Assembly: GCA_023435725.1 (NCBI GenBank)
Contig: JAEYRD010000166.1
Location: 1 to 64,000, forward strand
Direction: 5' to 3'
Source of the DNA: Pseudomonadota bacterium
GTDB taxonomy: Bacteria; Pseudomonadota; Alphaproteobacteria; Rhizobiales; Xanthobacteraceae
Length of the DNA: 64,000 nt
In this document: positions 37,977 through 45,590 of the stretch, one piece after another
Layout: every line of letters starts with the position of its first letter
Numbering within the stretch: position 1 is the stretch's first letter
Notes under the pieces: generated by a model
The model's input: the letters and a program-made list of their open reading frames with translations, nothing else
Told to the model about the DNA's origin: nothing
Databases searched by the model: none
Translations under genes and position numbers: made by a program

Positions 37977-39245
37977 CTACTCCGCCGCCAGGATCGTCCC
38001 CTCGACCTCGCCGAAGCCGACGCGATAGCCGTTGCCCTGGCACCAGCCGCGCATCACGAGGCTGTCGCCGTCCTCGAGGAACGAGCGCTTGGTGCCACCG
38101 GGGAGCTCGACCGGCTCGGTGCCGTTCCAGCTGATCTCCAGAAGGCTGCCGCGCTGGTTCTTCTCCGGGCCGGAGATGGTACCAGACCCCAAGAGATCGC
38201 CTACATTCATCGCGCAGCCACTGGAAGCGTGGTGCATCAGCTGCTGCACCGAGGACCAGTACATGTACTTGAAATTGGTGCGGCTGATGCTGGCTGGCGC
38301 GTTGGCGCCGGCGGCGCGCAAGGAGACGTCGAGCTCCAGATCGTAATTCTGCGGCCGGCTCTGCTTGAGATAATCGAGCGGCACCGGCTCCTGCTCCGGT
38401 CCCTTCAGGCGGAACGGCTCCAGCGCCTCGCGCGTCACCACCCACGGGCTGATCGAGGTCGCAAACGCTTTTGCGAGGAACGGGCCGAGCGGCACATATT
38501 CCCATTGCTGGATGTCGCGCGCGCTCCAGTCGTTGAGCAGCACGAAGCCGAAAATCATCTCCTCGGCCTGGCTCTCCGTGAGCATGCCGCCCATCGGCGA
38601 GGGTTGGCCGATCACAACGCCCATCTCCAGCTCGAAATCGAGCCGTTTGCATGGGCCGAAGCTCGGCGCCTCTGCATTCGGCGGCTTCAGCTGCCCGCGC
38701 GGACGCTTCACCCTGGTGCCGGAGACCACGACGGTCGAGGCGCGGCCGTTATAGGCGATCGGCATATGCAGCCAGTTCGGCTGCAGCGCATTGTCCTTGC
38801 CGCGGAACATCACGCCGACATTAGTGGCGTGCTCCTTCGAAGAATAGAAATCGGTGTAGCCGGAGACGTTGAAAGGCAGATGCAGTTTGGCGCGTGACAT
38901 CGGAATCAAGGCGAGCTGGCGCAACTCGCCATTGTCACGCAATTCGGGGTTATCGTGCCGCAAGAGTTCGCTGATCCGCGCGCGGGTCTTCGTCCAGACC
39001 TTCGGTCCTAACCACATGAACGGATTCAAAGAGCCCGCCGCGAAGATTCCTGGCTGACCGACATCCAGGCGACCGTCCTGCTCGAGTTCCCAGAGATCAA
39101 GGATGTAGTCGCCAATGGCGACGCCGACCCGTGGCGCGAGTCCATTCGCTGAGAACACGCCATACGGCAGGTTCTGGATCGGGAAGTCGGAGGCGGGATC
39201 GACCTCGATGAAGGAGCGGAGACTGGGGTCGTTGGGGTGGGGCAC
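37977..39245 (-). CDS. fahA: Fumarylacetoacetase
   Basis: 422 residues from GTG at 39245 (CAGGATTCACAGC before it); the frame is open upstream into a palindromic repeat that cannot be coding. Motifs include YSSKEHATNVGVMFR (catalytic His region near residue 125), RLDFELEMGVVIG (metal-binding Glu), DWSARDIQQWEYVPLGPF and GTISGPEKNQRG. It hydrolyses fumarylacetoacetate to fumarate and acetoacetate, the last step of tyrosine breakdown. It is the final gene of the leftward homogentisate cluster, 151 bp after hmgA. Confidence 0.95.
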   Translation of the reverse strand: MPHPNDPSLRSFIEVDPASDFPIQNLPYGVFSANGLAPRVGVAIGDYILDLWELEQDGRLDVGQPGIFAAGSLNPFMWLGPKVWTKTRARISELLRHDNPELRDNGELRQLALIPMSRAKLHLPFNVSGYTDFYSSKEHATNVGVMFRGKDNALQPNWLHMPIAYNGRASTVVVSGTRVKRPRGQLKPPNAEAPSFGPCKRLDFELEMGVVIGQPSPMGGMLTESQAEEMIFGFVLLNDWSARDIQQWEYVPLGPFLAKAFATSISPWVVTREALEPFRLKGPEQEPVPLDYLKQSRPQNYDLELDVSLRAAGANAPASISRTNFKYMYWSSVQQLMHHASSGCAMNVGDLLGSGTISGPEKNQRGSLLEISWNGTEPVELPGGTKRSFLEDGDSLVMRGWCQGNGYRVGFGEVEGTILAAE

Positions 39246-39284
39246 GCTGTGAATCCTGTTTGCAATCGGGCAAGCTCTCTCCTT

Positions 39285-39385
39285 CGTCATTCCGGGATGG
39301 CCCGAAGGGCTAAGCCCGGAATCCATACTCACGATCGTGGTTATGGATTCCGGGCTCGCCGCTTTCGCGGCGCCCCGGAATGACG
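39285..39385. repeat. Palindromic intergenic repeat between hmgA and fahA
   Basis: CGTCATTCCGGG...CCCGGAATGACG with inner inverted arms around GGATTCCGGG/CCCGGAATCC. It falls between two genes of the same operon, where it could form a strong mRNA hairpin and uncouple expression of fahA. Confidence 0.85.
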
Positions 39386-39396
39386 AGGGGAGAAAG

Positions 39397-40743
39397 CTAC
39401 GGCCGGTTCGGATCGAACCGCTTCTCCAGGCCCTTCCAGCAATCGGCGTAATCGTCCTGGAGTGTTGAGGCGTTTGCGGCATGCGCCGTCACGCGCTGCG
39501 GATAGCGGGTCTCGAACATGAAGGCCATGGTGCCGGTCAGCTTCACCGGCTTCAGCTCGCCGTTGCTGGCGTGATCGAAAGCCTCGCGATCCGGGCCGTG
39601 CGGCAGCATGCAATTGTGGAGCGAGATGCCGCCCGGCACGAAGCCTTGCGGCTTGGCATCGAAGACGCCGTAGATCAGGCCCATGAACTCGCTCATGATG
39701 TTCATGTGATACCAGGGCGGACGGAAGGTGTTGTCGGCGACCATCCAGCGCTCCGGGAAGATGACGAAGTCGATATTCGCGGTGCCCGCGGTCTCCGACG
39801 GCGAGGTCAGCACCGTGAAGATCGACGGATCGGGATGATCGAAGCCGATCGCGCCGACCGGCGAGAAGGTGCGCAGATCGTATTTGTAGGGCGCGTAATT
39901 GCCGTGCCAGGCGACGACGTCGATCGGCGAATACGGCAGCGTCGTCTTGAACAGCGATCCGCCCCATTTCACGTAGAGCTCGGTCGGCGTGTCCTTGTCT
40001 TCGTAGAACGCGACCGGCGTGAGGAAGTCGCGCGCGTTGGCAAGGCAGTTGGCGCCGATCGGCCCGCGCTCCGGCAGCGTGAAGGCGCCGCCATAGTTCT
40101 CGCAGAGATAGCCGCGGGCGGGACCGTTCGGAATCTCGACGCGGAATTTCACGCCGCGCGGGATCACCACGATCTCGCCGGGCTCGGCGTCGATCCGCCC
40201 GAACTCGGTCACGATGCGAAGATTGCCCTGCTGGAGCACGAACATCAGCTCCCCGTCGGCATTGTAGAAGTGCTGGTCCACCATCGACTTGGTGATGAGG
40301 TAGACATGCGCGGCCATGCCGGCCTGCGTGTTCACGTCGCCGGCGGTCGTCATGGTCTGCACGCCCTGGACGAAGGTGACATCCTCCTTCGGCAGCGGCG
40401 CCGGGTCCCAGCGCAGCTGCGCGATCGGCAGATCGTATTCATGGCACGGCGCCGAGCGCCACAGGCCGGCATCGACCTTCTCGAAACGCCCTGAATGCTT
40501 CACCGAGGGGCGGATGCGATAGAGCCAGGAGCGCTCATTGGTGCCGCGCGGCGCGGTAAAGGGCGAGCCCGAGAGCTGCTCGGCATAGAGCCCGTAGGCG
40601 CAGCGCTGCGGCGAGTTGCGGCCGATCGGCAGCGCACCGGGCAGCGCCTCGGTCTCGAAGCTGTTGCCGAAACCGGACATGTAGCCTGGCGTCACCTGAG
40701 CCGAGCTCCGAATGATCTGATCAGGCGAGGTATTGATGTTCAT
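39397..40743 (-). CDS. hmgA: Homogentisate 1,2-dioxygenase
   Basis: 448 residues from the ATG at 40743, with AAGGAGGAGGATAGTC upstream. N-terminal YMSGFGNSFETEALPGALP is the classical HmgA opening. Iron ligands lie in PPWYHMNIMSEFMG (His, Glu) and HNCMLPHGPDREAF (His), in the cupin core. It cleaves the ring of homogentisate to maleylacetoacetate using Fe(II) and O2. Operon order is monooxygenase, DUF2783, MBL hydrolase, hmgA, fahA. The HppD product feeds this enzyme. The maleylacetoacetate isomerase gene is not in the window. Confidence 0.97.
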   Translation of the reverse strand: MNINTSPDQIIRSSAQVTPGYMSGFGNSFETEALPGALPIGRNSPQRCAYGLYAEQLSGSPFTAPRGTNERSWLYRIRPSVKHSGRFEKVDAGLWRSAPCHEYDLPIAQLRWDPAPLPKEDVTFVQGVQTMTTAGDVNTQAGMAAHVYLITKSMVDQHFYNADGELMFVLQQGNLRIVTEFGRIDAEPGEIVVIPRGVKFRVEIPNGPARGYLCENYGGAFTLPERGPIGANCLANARDFLTPVAFYEDKDTPTELYVKWGGSLFKTTLPYSPIDVVAWHGNYAPYKYDLRTFSPVGAIGFDHPDPSIFTVLTSPSETAGTANIDFVIFPERWMVADNTFRPPWYHMNIMSEFMGLIYGVFDAKPQGFVPGGISLHNCMLPHGPDREAFDHASNGELKPVKLTGTMAFMFETRYPQRVTAHAANASTLQDDYADCWKGLEKRFDPNRP

Positions 40744-40745
40744 GA

Positions 40746-41702
40746 CTATCCTCCTCCTTGCAGGGCGGCCCACATTTCCTGGTCGCGCTTGTCGGTCCAG
40801 ATCACGGGATCGTCGATCCCCGACGCCTCGTCATAGGCACGCGACACGTTGAACGGCAGGCAGTGCTCGTAGATGGCGAAACTGGAAAACTTCGGGTCCA
40901 TCACTTCGCGCGTCGCCGCCATCGATTCCTTCAGCGTGCGTCCCCTGGCGACGGAGATCTCGGCAGCGCCATAGAGCGAGGTGACGAAGTCGCGCGTCAT
41001 CGCGATGGCTTCGCGCACTGTTGCAACGCCCTTCAGCGCATCGCCACGGCCCGGCGCGATCGCCTTGGGATTGAAGTTGCGGATCTCGTTCAGCGTCAGC
41101 GGCCATTCGCGCAAGTGCGCATCGCCGCAATAACACGCCGAGTGATATTCGATGAGGTCGCCGGAGAACATGACCTCGGCGTCCGGCACCCAGGCGACGA
41201 TGTCGCCGGAGGTGTGGCCGGCGCCAAGCTGCATCAGGCGCACCTCGCGCTTGCCGAGATAGATCGACATCTCGCCTTCGAAGGTCAGCGTCGGCCAGGT
41301 CAGGCCGGGAATGCTTTGCGCGTCCTGGAACAGGCGCGGGAAGCGGCCATATTCGGAATCCCAATCCTGCTTGCCGCGCTCCTCGATGAGGCGATAAGTC
41401 TCCTGCGAGGCCACGATGCCTTGCGCCTTGTAGGCGGAGGCCCCGAGCACGCGCACGGCGTGATAGTGCGACAGCACGACATATTTGATCGGCTTGTCGG
41501 TGACGGTGCGAACCCGCTCGATCACCTTGTTGGCCATTGCCGGCGTTGCTTGCGCGTCGAACACCAGGCAGCCGTCGTCGCCGACGATGACAGCCGTGTT
41601 CGGATCGCCTTCGGCGGTGAACGCGTAGAGATCGGTGCCGATCTCGGAGAAGGTGATCTTCTTCTCGGAGAGATCGCCCGTGGATGCGAAATTCTTCGCC
41701 AT
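40746..41702 (-). CDS. Metallo-beta-lactamase-fold hydrolase with altered metal motif
   Basis: 318 residues, stop only 2 bp before the hmgA ATG, so tightly coupled. The MBL fold is evident from GDDGCLVFDAQAT, VVLSHYHAVRVLG, AGHTSGDIVAWV, MFSGDLIE and a later APGRGDAL. The usual HxHxDH is HYHAVR (His79, His81, then Val-Arg), so the second-site Asp and His are replaced; the fold is recognisable but may bind only one metal or a different one. Expected function is hydrolysis of an ester, thioester or lactone of an aromatic catabolite. It is conserved next to hmgA in related bacteria by my recollection; I cannot check. Confidence 0.85.
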   Translation of the reverse strand: MAKNFASTGDLSEKKITFSEIGTDLYAFTAEGDPNTAVIVGDDGCLVFDAQATPAMANKVIERVRTVTDKPIKYVVLSHYHAVRVLGASAYKAQGIVASQETYRLIEERGKQDWDSEYGRFPRLFQDAQSIPGLTWPTLTFEGEMSIYLGKREVRLMQLGAGHTSGDIVAWVPDAEVMFSGDLIEYHSACYCGDAHLREWPLTLNEIRNFNPKAIAPGRGDALKGVATVREAIAMTRDFVTSLYGAAEISVARGRTLKESMAATREVMDPKFSSFAIYEHCLPFNVSRAYDEASGIDDPVIWTDKRDQEMWAALQGGG

Positions 41703-41723
41703 CAGTTCATCCTCGTCACAGAG

Positions 41724-41948
41724 TTATTGTTGTTGCTGTTGTTGCTGCTGGCCGTCGATCATGCGGCGCTTCGCGAGCCCGATCGCCTCGCGCAGCACGT
41801 CGATATCGCCGATGTGATTGGCGAGAATCAGCACCAGTGCCGCGTCGAAATCGGCGCTCTGCTCTTCGGTGAGGCCGCGATGCGCTTCAACAATGACGCG
41901 AAAGGCGTCGTCCGGGCGCGCGAAGTTGGAGTTGGTGGAAAGCGGCAT
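41724..41948 (-). CDS. DUF2783 small protein with polyglutamine C-terminus
   Basis: 74 residues from the ATG at 41948. The sequence NFARPDDAFRVIVEAHRGL, then ADFDAALVLILANHIGD and REAIGLAKRR, is the DUF2783 pattern found in aromatic-degradation operons. The last eight codons are CAG/CAA (Gln), a trinucleotide repeat directly before the stop at 41724. Function unknown; likely an accessory protein of the adjacent monooxygenase or hydrolase. It sits between the MBL gene (21-bp gap) and the monooxygenase. Confidence 0.85.
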   Translation of the reverse strand: MPLSTNSNFARPDDAFRVIVEAHRGLTEEQSADFDAALVLILANHIGDIDVLREAIGLAKRRMIDGQQQQQQQQ

Positions 41949-41983
41949 GCCAGACCTCAATTCAAGCCTTTCAATTCAAGCCT

Positions 41984-43612
41984 TCAATTCAGGCCTTGGG
42001 CCCGCGACAGCGCGGCCGCGATTGCCGCACGCGTCGGATGGCGGAAGCGCGCTGCAACGTAACCATCGGGTCTGAGCAGATAGCCCGCACCCGGCTCGGC
42101 GTCATAGCGCTTTGCGACAAGGCCTGAGGGATCGGCAAGTCCGCCCTCGCCGCCGATGCGGACATCCTTCACTCCATCGGGCACATCGATCGCTGCACCA
42201 TTGCTGAACGACAGCAAGGTGAAGTCCGTTCCACCCTTGCGGAATGCATCCGTCAGATAGGCCTGCTCGCCCCCGCGCGTCACAACGGGGGCGTCGAGCA
42301 TGGAACAGCCGGGAGACGGTCCGCCGCGCCAGGCGTCGGCATCGGAGGATGACAGCGGCGAGTCATAGCTGCACGGCACCGACAGCCGGCCGCCATTGAC
42401 CATGCGCTTGCCGAACTCGGTTTCCCTGGCCAGTGACAGCACCGCCTTGCGCAGCCGCGCCTCCTGATGCGAGTTCGGCGCCATGAAATCGGTCGAACGG
42501 GTGGATTCGCGGATGTTCTCGTCGGCCGCCCGGCTGCGCTCGATATGATAGGTTTCGAGCAGACTCGCGGGTGACACGGCACGCAGCACGCGATCGAGCT
42601 TCCAGGAGAGGTTTTCGGCGTCTTCGAGTCCCGAGTTCGCGCCGCGCGCGCCGAAGGGCGAGACCTGATGCGCGGAATCGCCGGCGAAGATCACGCGGCC
42701 ATGGAGGAAGCGATCCATCCGCCGGCATTGGAACTTATAGAGAGAGATCCACTCGAACTCGAACTTGTCGTGGCCGAGCATGCGCACGATTCGCGGCCGC
42801 ACGTTCTCGGGTTTCTTCTCGACGACGGGATCGGCGTAGCGATTGAGCTGGAGATCGATGCGCCAGACATCGTCAGGCTGCCGGTGCAACAGCGCCGAAC
42901 GTCCCGCATGAAACGGCGGATCGAACCAGAACCAGCGCTCGGTCGGGAATTCTGCCGTCATCTTGACGTCGGCGATCAGGAACTGATCCTCGAACACATG
43001 TCCTGCAAACTCAGCGCCGACCATCTGCCGCAGCGACGACCGCGCGCCGTCGCAGGCGATGACATATTGCGCCTGCAGGCGATAGGCCCCCTCCGGCGTT
43101 TCGATCGTCAGCAGGGCGGAATCATTACGTTGCTCCAGCGCCGTCACCTTGTTGCGCCAGCGCAGGTCGATAGCAGGCAGATCACTGATACGATCGACGA
43201 GGTAGGCCTCGGCATAATATTGCTGGAGATTGATGAAGGCCGGCCGCTTGTGGCCGTCCTCGGGCAGCAGGTTGAACTGGTAGAGCTGCGACTCGCCGTG
43301 GAAAATGCGGCCGACACTCCACACCACGCCCTTGTCGACCATACGGTCGCCGACGCCGAGCCGGTCCCAATATTCCAGCGAACGCTTCGAGAAGCAGATC
43401 GCGCGGGAGCCCTCGCCGATACGGTCAGCGTCATCCAGAAGGACGACGCACTGGCCGCGCTGGGCAAGGTCGATCGCCAGCGACAGCCCGACCGGACCCG
43501 CGCCGACGACCACGACCGGATGCTCGGCCGGGCTTTGGCCGGGACGGTCCTGATCGGGGTGACGGCGATAGCCGAACTGGGTTTTGGCCTGAGGAGAATT
43601 GGCCTGCGCCAT
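41984..43612 (-). CDS. FAD-dependent aromatic monooxygenase (MhpA/PobA-like group A)
   Basis: 542 residues. The Rossmann motif VVVVGAGPVGLSLAIDLAQRG (about 33-53), the NADPH/FAD motif ACDGARSSLRQMVG near 190 and the FAD motif RVIFAGDSAHQVSPFGARG near 300 define a class A flavoprotein hydroxylase; a thioredoxin-like C-terminal domain is probable. It resembles 3-(3-hydroxyphenyl)propionate or 3-hydroxybenzoate hydroxylases, and here probably hydroxylates a phenolic acid to feed homogentisate ring cleavage. It is the first gene of the leftward cluster and divergent from a MarR regulator; the precise substrate is not determinable. Confidence 0.88.
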   Translation of the reverse strand: MAQANSPQAKTQFGYRRHPDQDRPGQSPAEHPVVVVGAGPVGLSLAIDLAQRGQCVVLLDDADRIGEGSRAICFSKRSLEYWDRLGVGDRMVDKGVVWSVGRIFHGESQLYQFNLLPEDGHKRPAFINLQQYYAEAYLVDRISDLPAIDLRWRNKVTALEQRNDSALLTIETPEGAYRLQAQYVIACDGARSSLRQMVGAEFAGHVFEDQFLIADVKMTAEFPTERWFWFDPPFHAGRSALLHRQPDDVWRIDLQLNRYADPVVEKKPENVRPRIVRMLGHDKFEFEWISLYKFQCRRMDRFLHGRVIFAGDSAHQVSPFGARGANSGLEDAENLSWKLDRVLRAVSPASLLETYHIERSRAADENIRESTRSTDFMAPNSHQEARLRKAVLSLARETEFGKRMVNGGRLSVPCSYDSPLSSSDADAWRGGPSPGCSMLDAPVVTRGGEQAYLTDAFRKGGTDFTLLSFSNGAAIDVPDGVKDVRIGGEGGLADPSGLVAKRYDAEPGAGYLLRPDGYVAARFRHPTRAAIAAALSRAQGLN

Positions 43613-43654
43613 ACGCGAACCTCGGCTCTGGTCAGGAGAGGTCTGATCTGCTAG

Positions 43655-43674
43655 ATAGTCTCACGTGCAACTAT
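43655..43674. promoter_or_regulatory. MarR-type operator candidate
   Basis: ATAGTCTCAC/GTGCAACTAT: a 20-bp imperfect palindrome (8 of 10 pairs match) centred on CACGTG. It lies between the divergent monooxygenase and MarR genes. Confidence 0.6.
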
Positions 43675-43722
43675 TTTGGACCGGAGCCGGCCGGCCGTCA
43701 ACTGGAATTCGGAGCGCTCTTC

Positions 43723-44265
43723 TTGGCGAGGACATCCAGCGACATCGCGCTGAAGACACGGGAAGCCGATGAGACTTCACCGCGGCCAAAAGCTCGACTC
43801 GATCTGTTCAAGTTCGTGCCGTTCCGCCTCAACCGGCTTGCGGCGGAGGTGAGCTCCGCGCTCGCGGTCGAATATCAGGAGCGCCACGGCCTCGACATTC
43901 CGGCCTGGCGCGTGATCGCAACGCTCGGCTTCCGCAATGATGCGTGCAGCGCGCAATACATCTCGCAATGCACCCGCACCCACAAATCAACCATCAGCCG
44001 CGCGGTGACCACGCTGTTGCACGAGGAACTGATCGAGCGGGTCGAGAATGAAGCCGACCGCCGCGAATTCCGTCTGCAGCTGACGAAGAAGGGCCGCGCG
44101 CTCTACGAGGAGCTGTTCCCGCGATTGCTGCGGCGGGAGGACGAAATCCTCTCCTGCCTCTCCGCACAGGAGCGCAAGCAGCTCTCTGCCCTTCTTGGCA
44201 AGATCGAAGAGAGCCTCGACCTGATCCAGACCAGCGCAGAGGCCGACGCCAAGCAGGCGTATTGA
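43723..44265 (+). CDS. MarR-family transcriptional regulator
   Basis: 180 residues from TTG at 43723 with GGAG about 9 bases upstream; no better ATG precedes the conserved region. The winged helix is visible: LDIPAWRVIATLG, QYISQCTRTHKSTISRAVTTL (helix-turn-helix), LIERVENEADRREFRLQL (wing), ending in dimer helices. By position it regulates the leftward monooxygenase-hmgA-fahA operon, probably as a repressor relieved by an aromatic acid. The palindrome at 43655 is a likely binding site. Confidence 0.9.
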   Translation: MARTSSDIALKTREADETSPRPKARLDLFKFVPFRLNRLAAEVSSALAVEYQERHGLDIPAWRVIATLGFRNDACSAQYISQCTRTHKSTISRAVTTLLHEELIERVENEADRREFRLQLTKKGRALYEELFPRLLRREDEILSCLSAQERKQLSALLGKIEESLDLIQTSAEADAKQAY

Positions 44266-44285
44266 GCGACCTTTGCGCAGTGACT

Positions 44286-44394
44286 CATGGTGAGGAGGCG
44301 CGCAAGCGCCATCTCGAACCGTGAAGGCCCCCGCTGCTGCAGCTTGGCCCGCATCCTTCGAGACGGCCGCTGCGCGGCCTCCTCAGGATGAAGG
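44286..44394. repeat. Palindromic intergenic repeat
   Basis: CATGGTGAGGAGGCGCGCAAG...GCGCGGCCTCCTCAGGATGAAGG between the convergent MarR and MBL genes; inverted GAGGAGGC/GCCTCCTC arms. A common dispersed rhizobial type. Confidence 0.75.
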
Positions 44395-44408
44395 ACTTAC
44401 ACCAGTCG

Positions 44409-45215
44409 CTATTTCGCGAACGATCTCGACGGCGGCAGATGCAGCGCCCAGGCATCGACCTTGTCGCTGGCGCGCGGATAGATCTCCGTCACGATCGGAT
44501 CGTGGCCGGGAATGTAGCGGTCGGGGTGACCGGCGAGGCGCTCGATCGTTTCCCAGCCCACCGCCATGTCGCCGACATTGTAGACGATCGGGAATGGGCT
44601 GCGGCGCTGCAGGTTGGCGTAGTAATGCGTGGCGTCAGACGCCAGCACCACCGGCCCGCGCGCGGTCTCGACCTTGACCACCTGCAGGCCGTCCGAATGC
44701 CCGCCGACGCGATGCACGGTGACGCCGGGCGCGACTTCGCCATCGCCGGAATAGAATGTGACGCGCTCGCGATAGACGTGGCGCACCATCTGCGTGACGT
44801 GCTCGACCGAGAACGGATGTCGCAACAGTCCGTTGCACATGCACCGCCCCGTCGCGTAAGCCATCTCGCGCTCCTGGAGATGGAAGCGTGCGTTCGGGAA
44901 GCGATCGAGATTGCCGGCGTGGTCGTAGTGCAGATGCGTCACGATAACGTCCCGAATGCTCGACGCGGCGACGCCAAAACGCTCCAGCGCATCGACCGGA
45001 TTGAGCGTCAGCTTGCGCGCCCGCGTGGTCGCCTCCTCGGCATTGAAGCCGGTATCGACCAGGATGTCGCGGCCGCTGCCGCGGATCAGCCAGACGAAGT
45101 AGTCGAGATCCTGAGCCGCGCTGTCATGCGGGTCGGGCGCCAGGAAGTTCATGCTGGGGGTTCGCGGCGACATCGTCGCGTAGCGCAGGGCATAGATTTC
45201 GTAGGCGTTTCCCAT
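44409..45215 (-). CDS. MBL-fold hydrolase of the N-acyl-homoserine-lactonase type
   Basis: 268 residues from the ATG at 45215. The motifs are complete: VTHLHYDHAGN (HxHxDH), VGGHSDG (His), ASDATHYY (Asp) and PGHDPIV (His), the dinuclear zinc site of AHL-lactonase-like proteins. It should hydrolyse a lactone, perhaps of a quorum signal or an aromatic catabolite. It stands alone, leftward, 142 bp after the convergent MarR gene. The chosen start avoids a poorly conserved 43-residue extension. AHL specificity cannot be claimed from sequence. Confidence 0.85.
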   Translation of the reverse strand: MGNAYEIYALRYATMSPRTPSMNFLAPDPHDSAAQDLDYFVWLIRGSGRDILVDTGFNAEEATTRARKLTLNPVDALERFGVAASSIRDVIVTHLHYDHAGNLDRFPNARFHLQEREMAYATGRCMCNGLLRHPFSVEHVTQMVRHVYRERVTFYSGDGEVAPGVTVHRVGGHSDGLQVVKVETARGPVVLASDATHYYANLQRRSPFPIVYNVGDMAVGWETIERLAGHPDRYIPGHDPIVTEIYPRASDKVDAWALHLPPSRSFAK

Positions 45216-45590
45216 GTTTTGCTTTTGACTCGTTTTTCGAGGTGGACCTTCCGGGACGATCCAGCGAACCAAGCCATTGTCCGCCGCAAAGGTCAAACAT
45301 CCGAGGTTGCGACCACCGCAAGCCTGCAATGTGAGACCAATCACATTTTCGTCGCCATGGCGGCCCTAACATGCTGCCGCAAGGTCGAACCGATCGCCTC
45401 GAGTACATCCATGACAGCCCGTTTATTCCCCTCGCGGCGCGCCCGTTCGTTGCGGTTAATCGTCGCGATAACGCCGAATCTCCAAGCGGTTGACGCACCC
45501 TCCCCCCGGTTTGATAATGCCTAGAGCGTAAGTTAAGGTCGCCGCGGCGCAAGCTGGGATCGGCGCCTTTTTGGCTGGACCGCGCTGATT
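45216..45590. other. Divergent intergenic region, MBL hydrolase/pseudo-caspase
   Basis: A 375-bp spacer between divergent genes, presumably with both promoters. No protein gene, repeat or strong palindrome was recognised. Confidence 0.4.
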
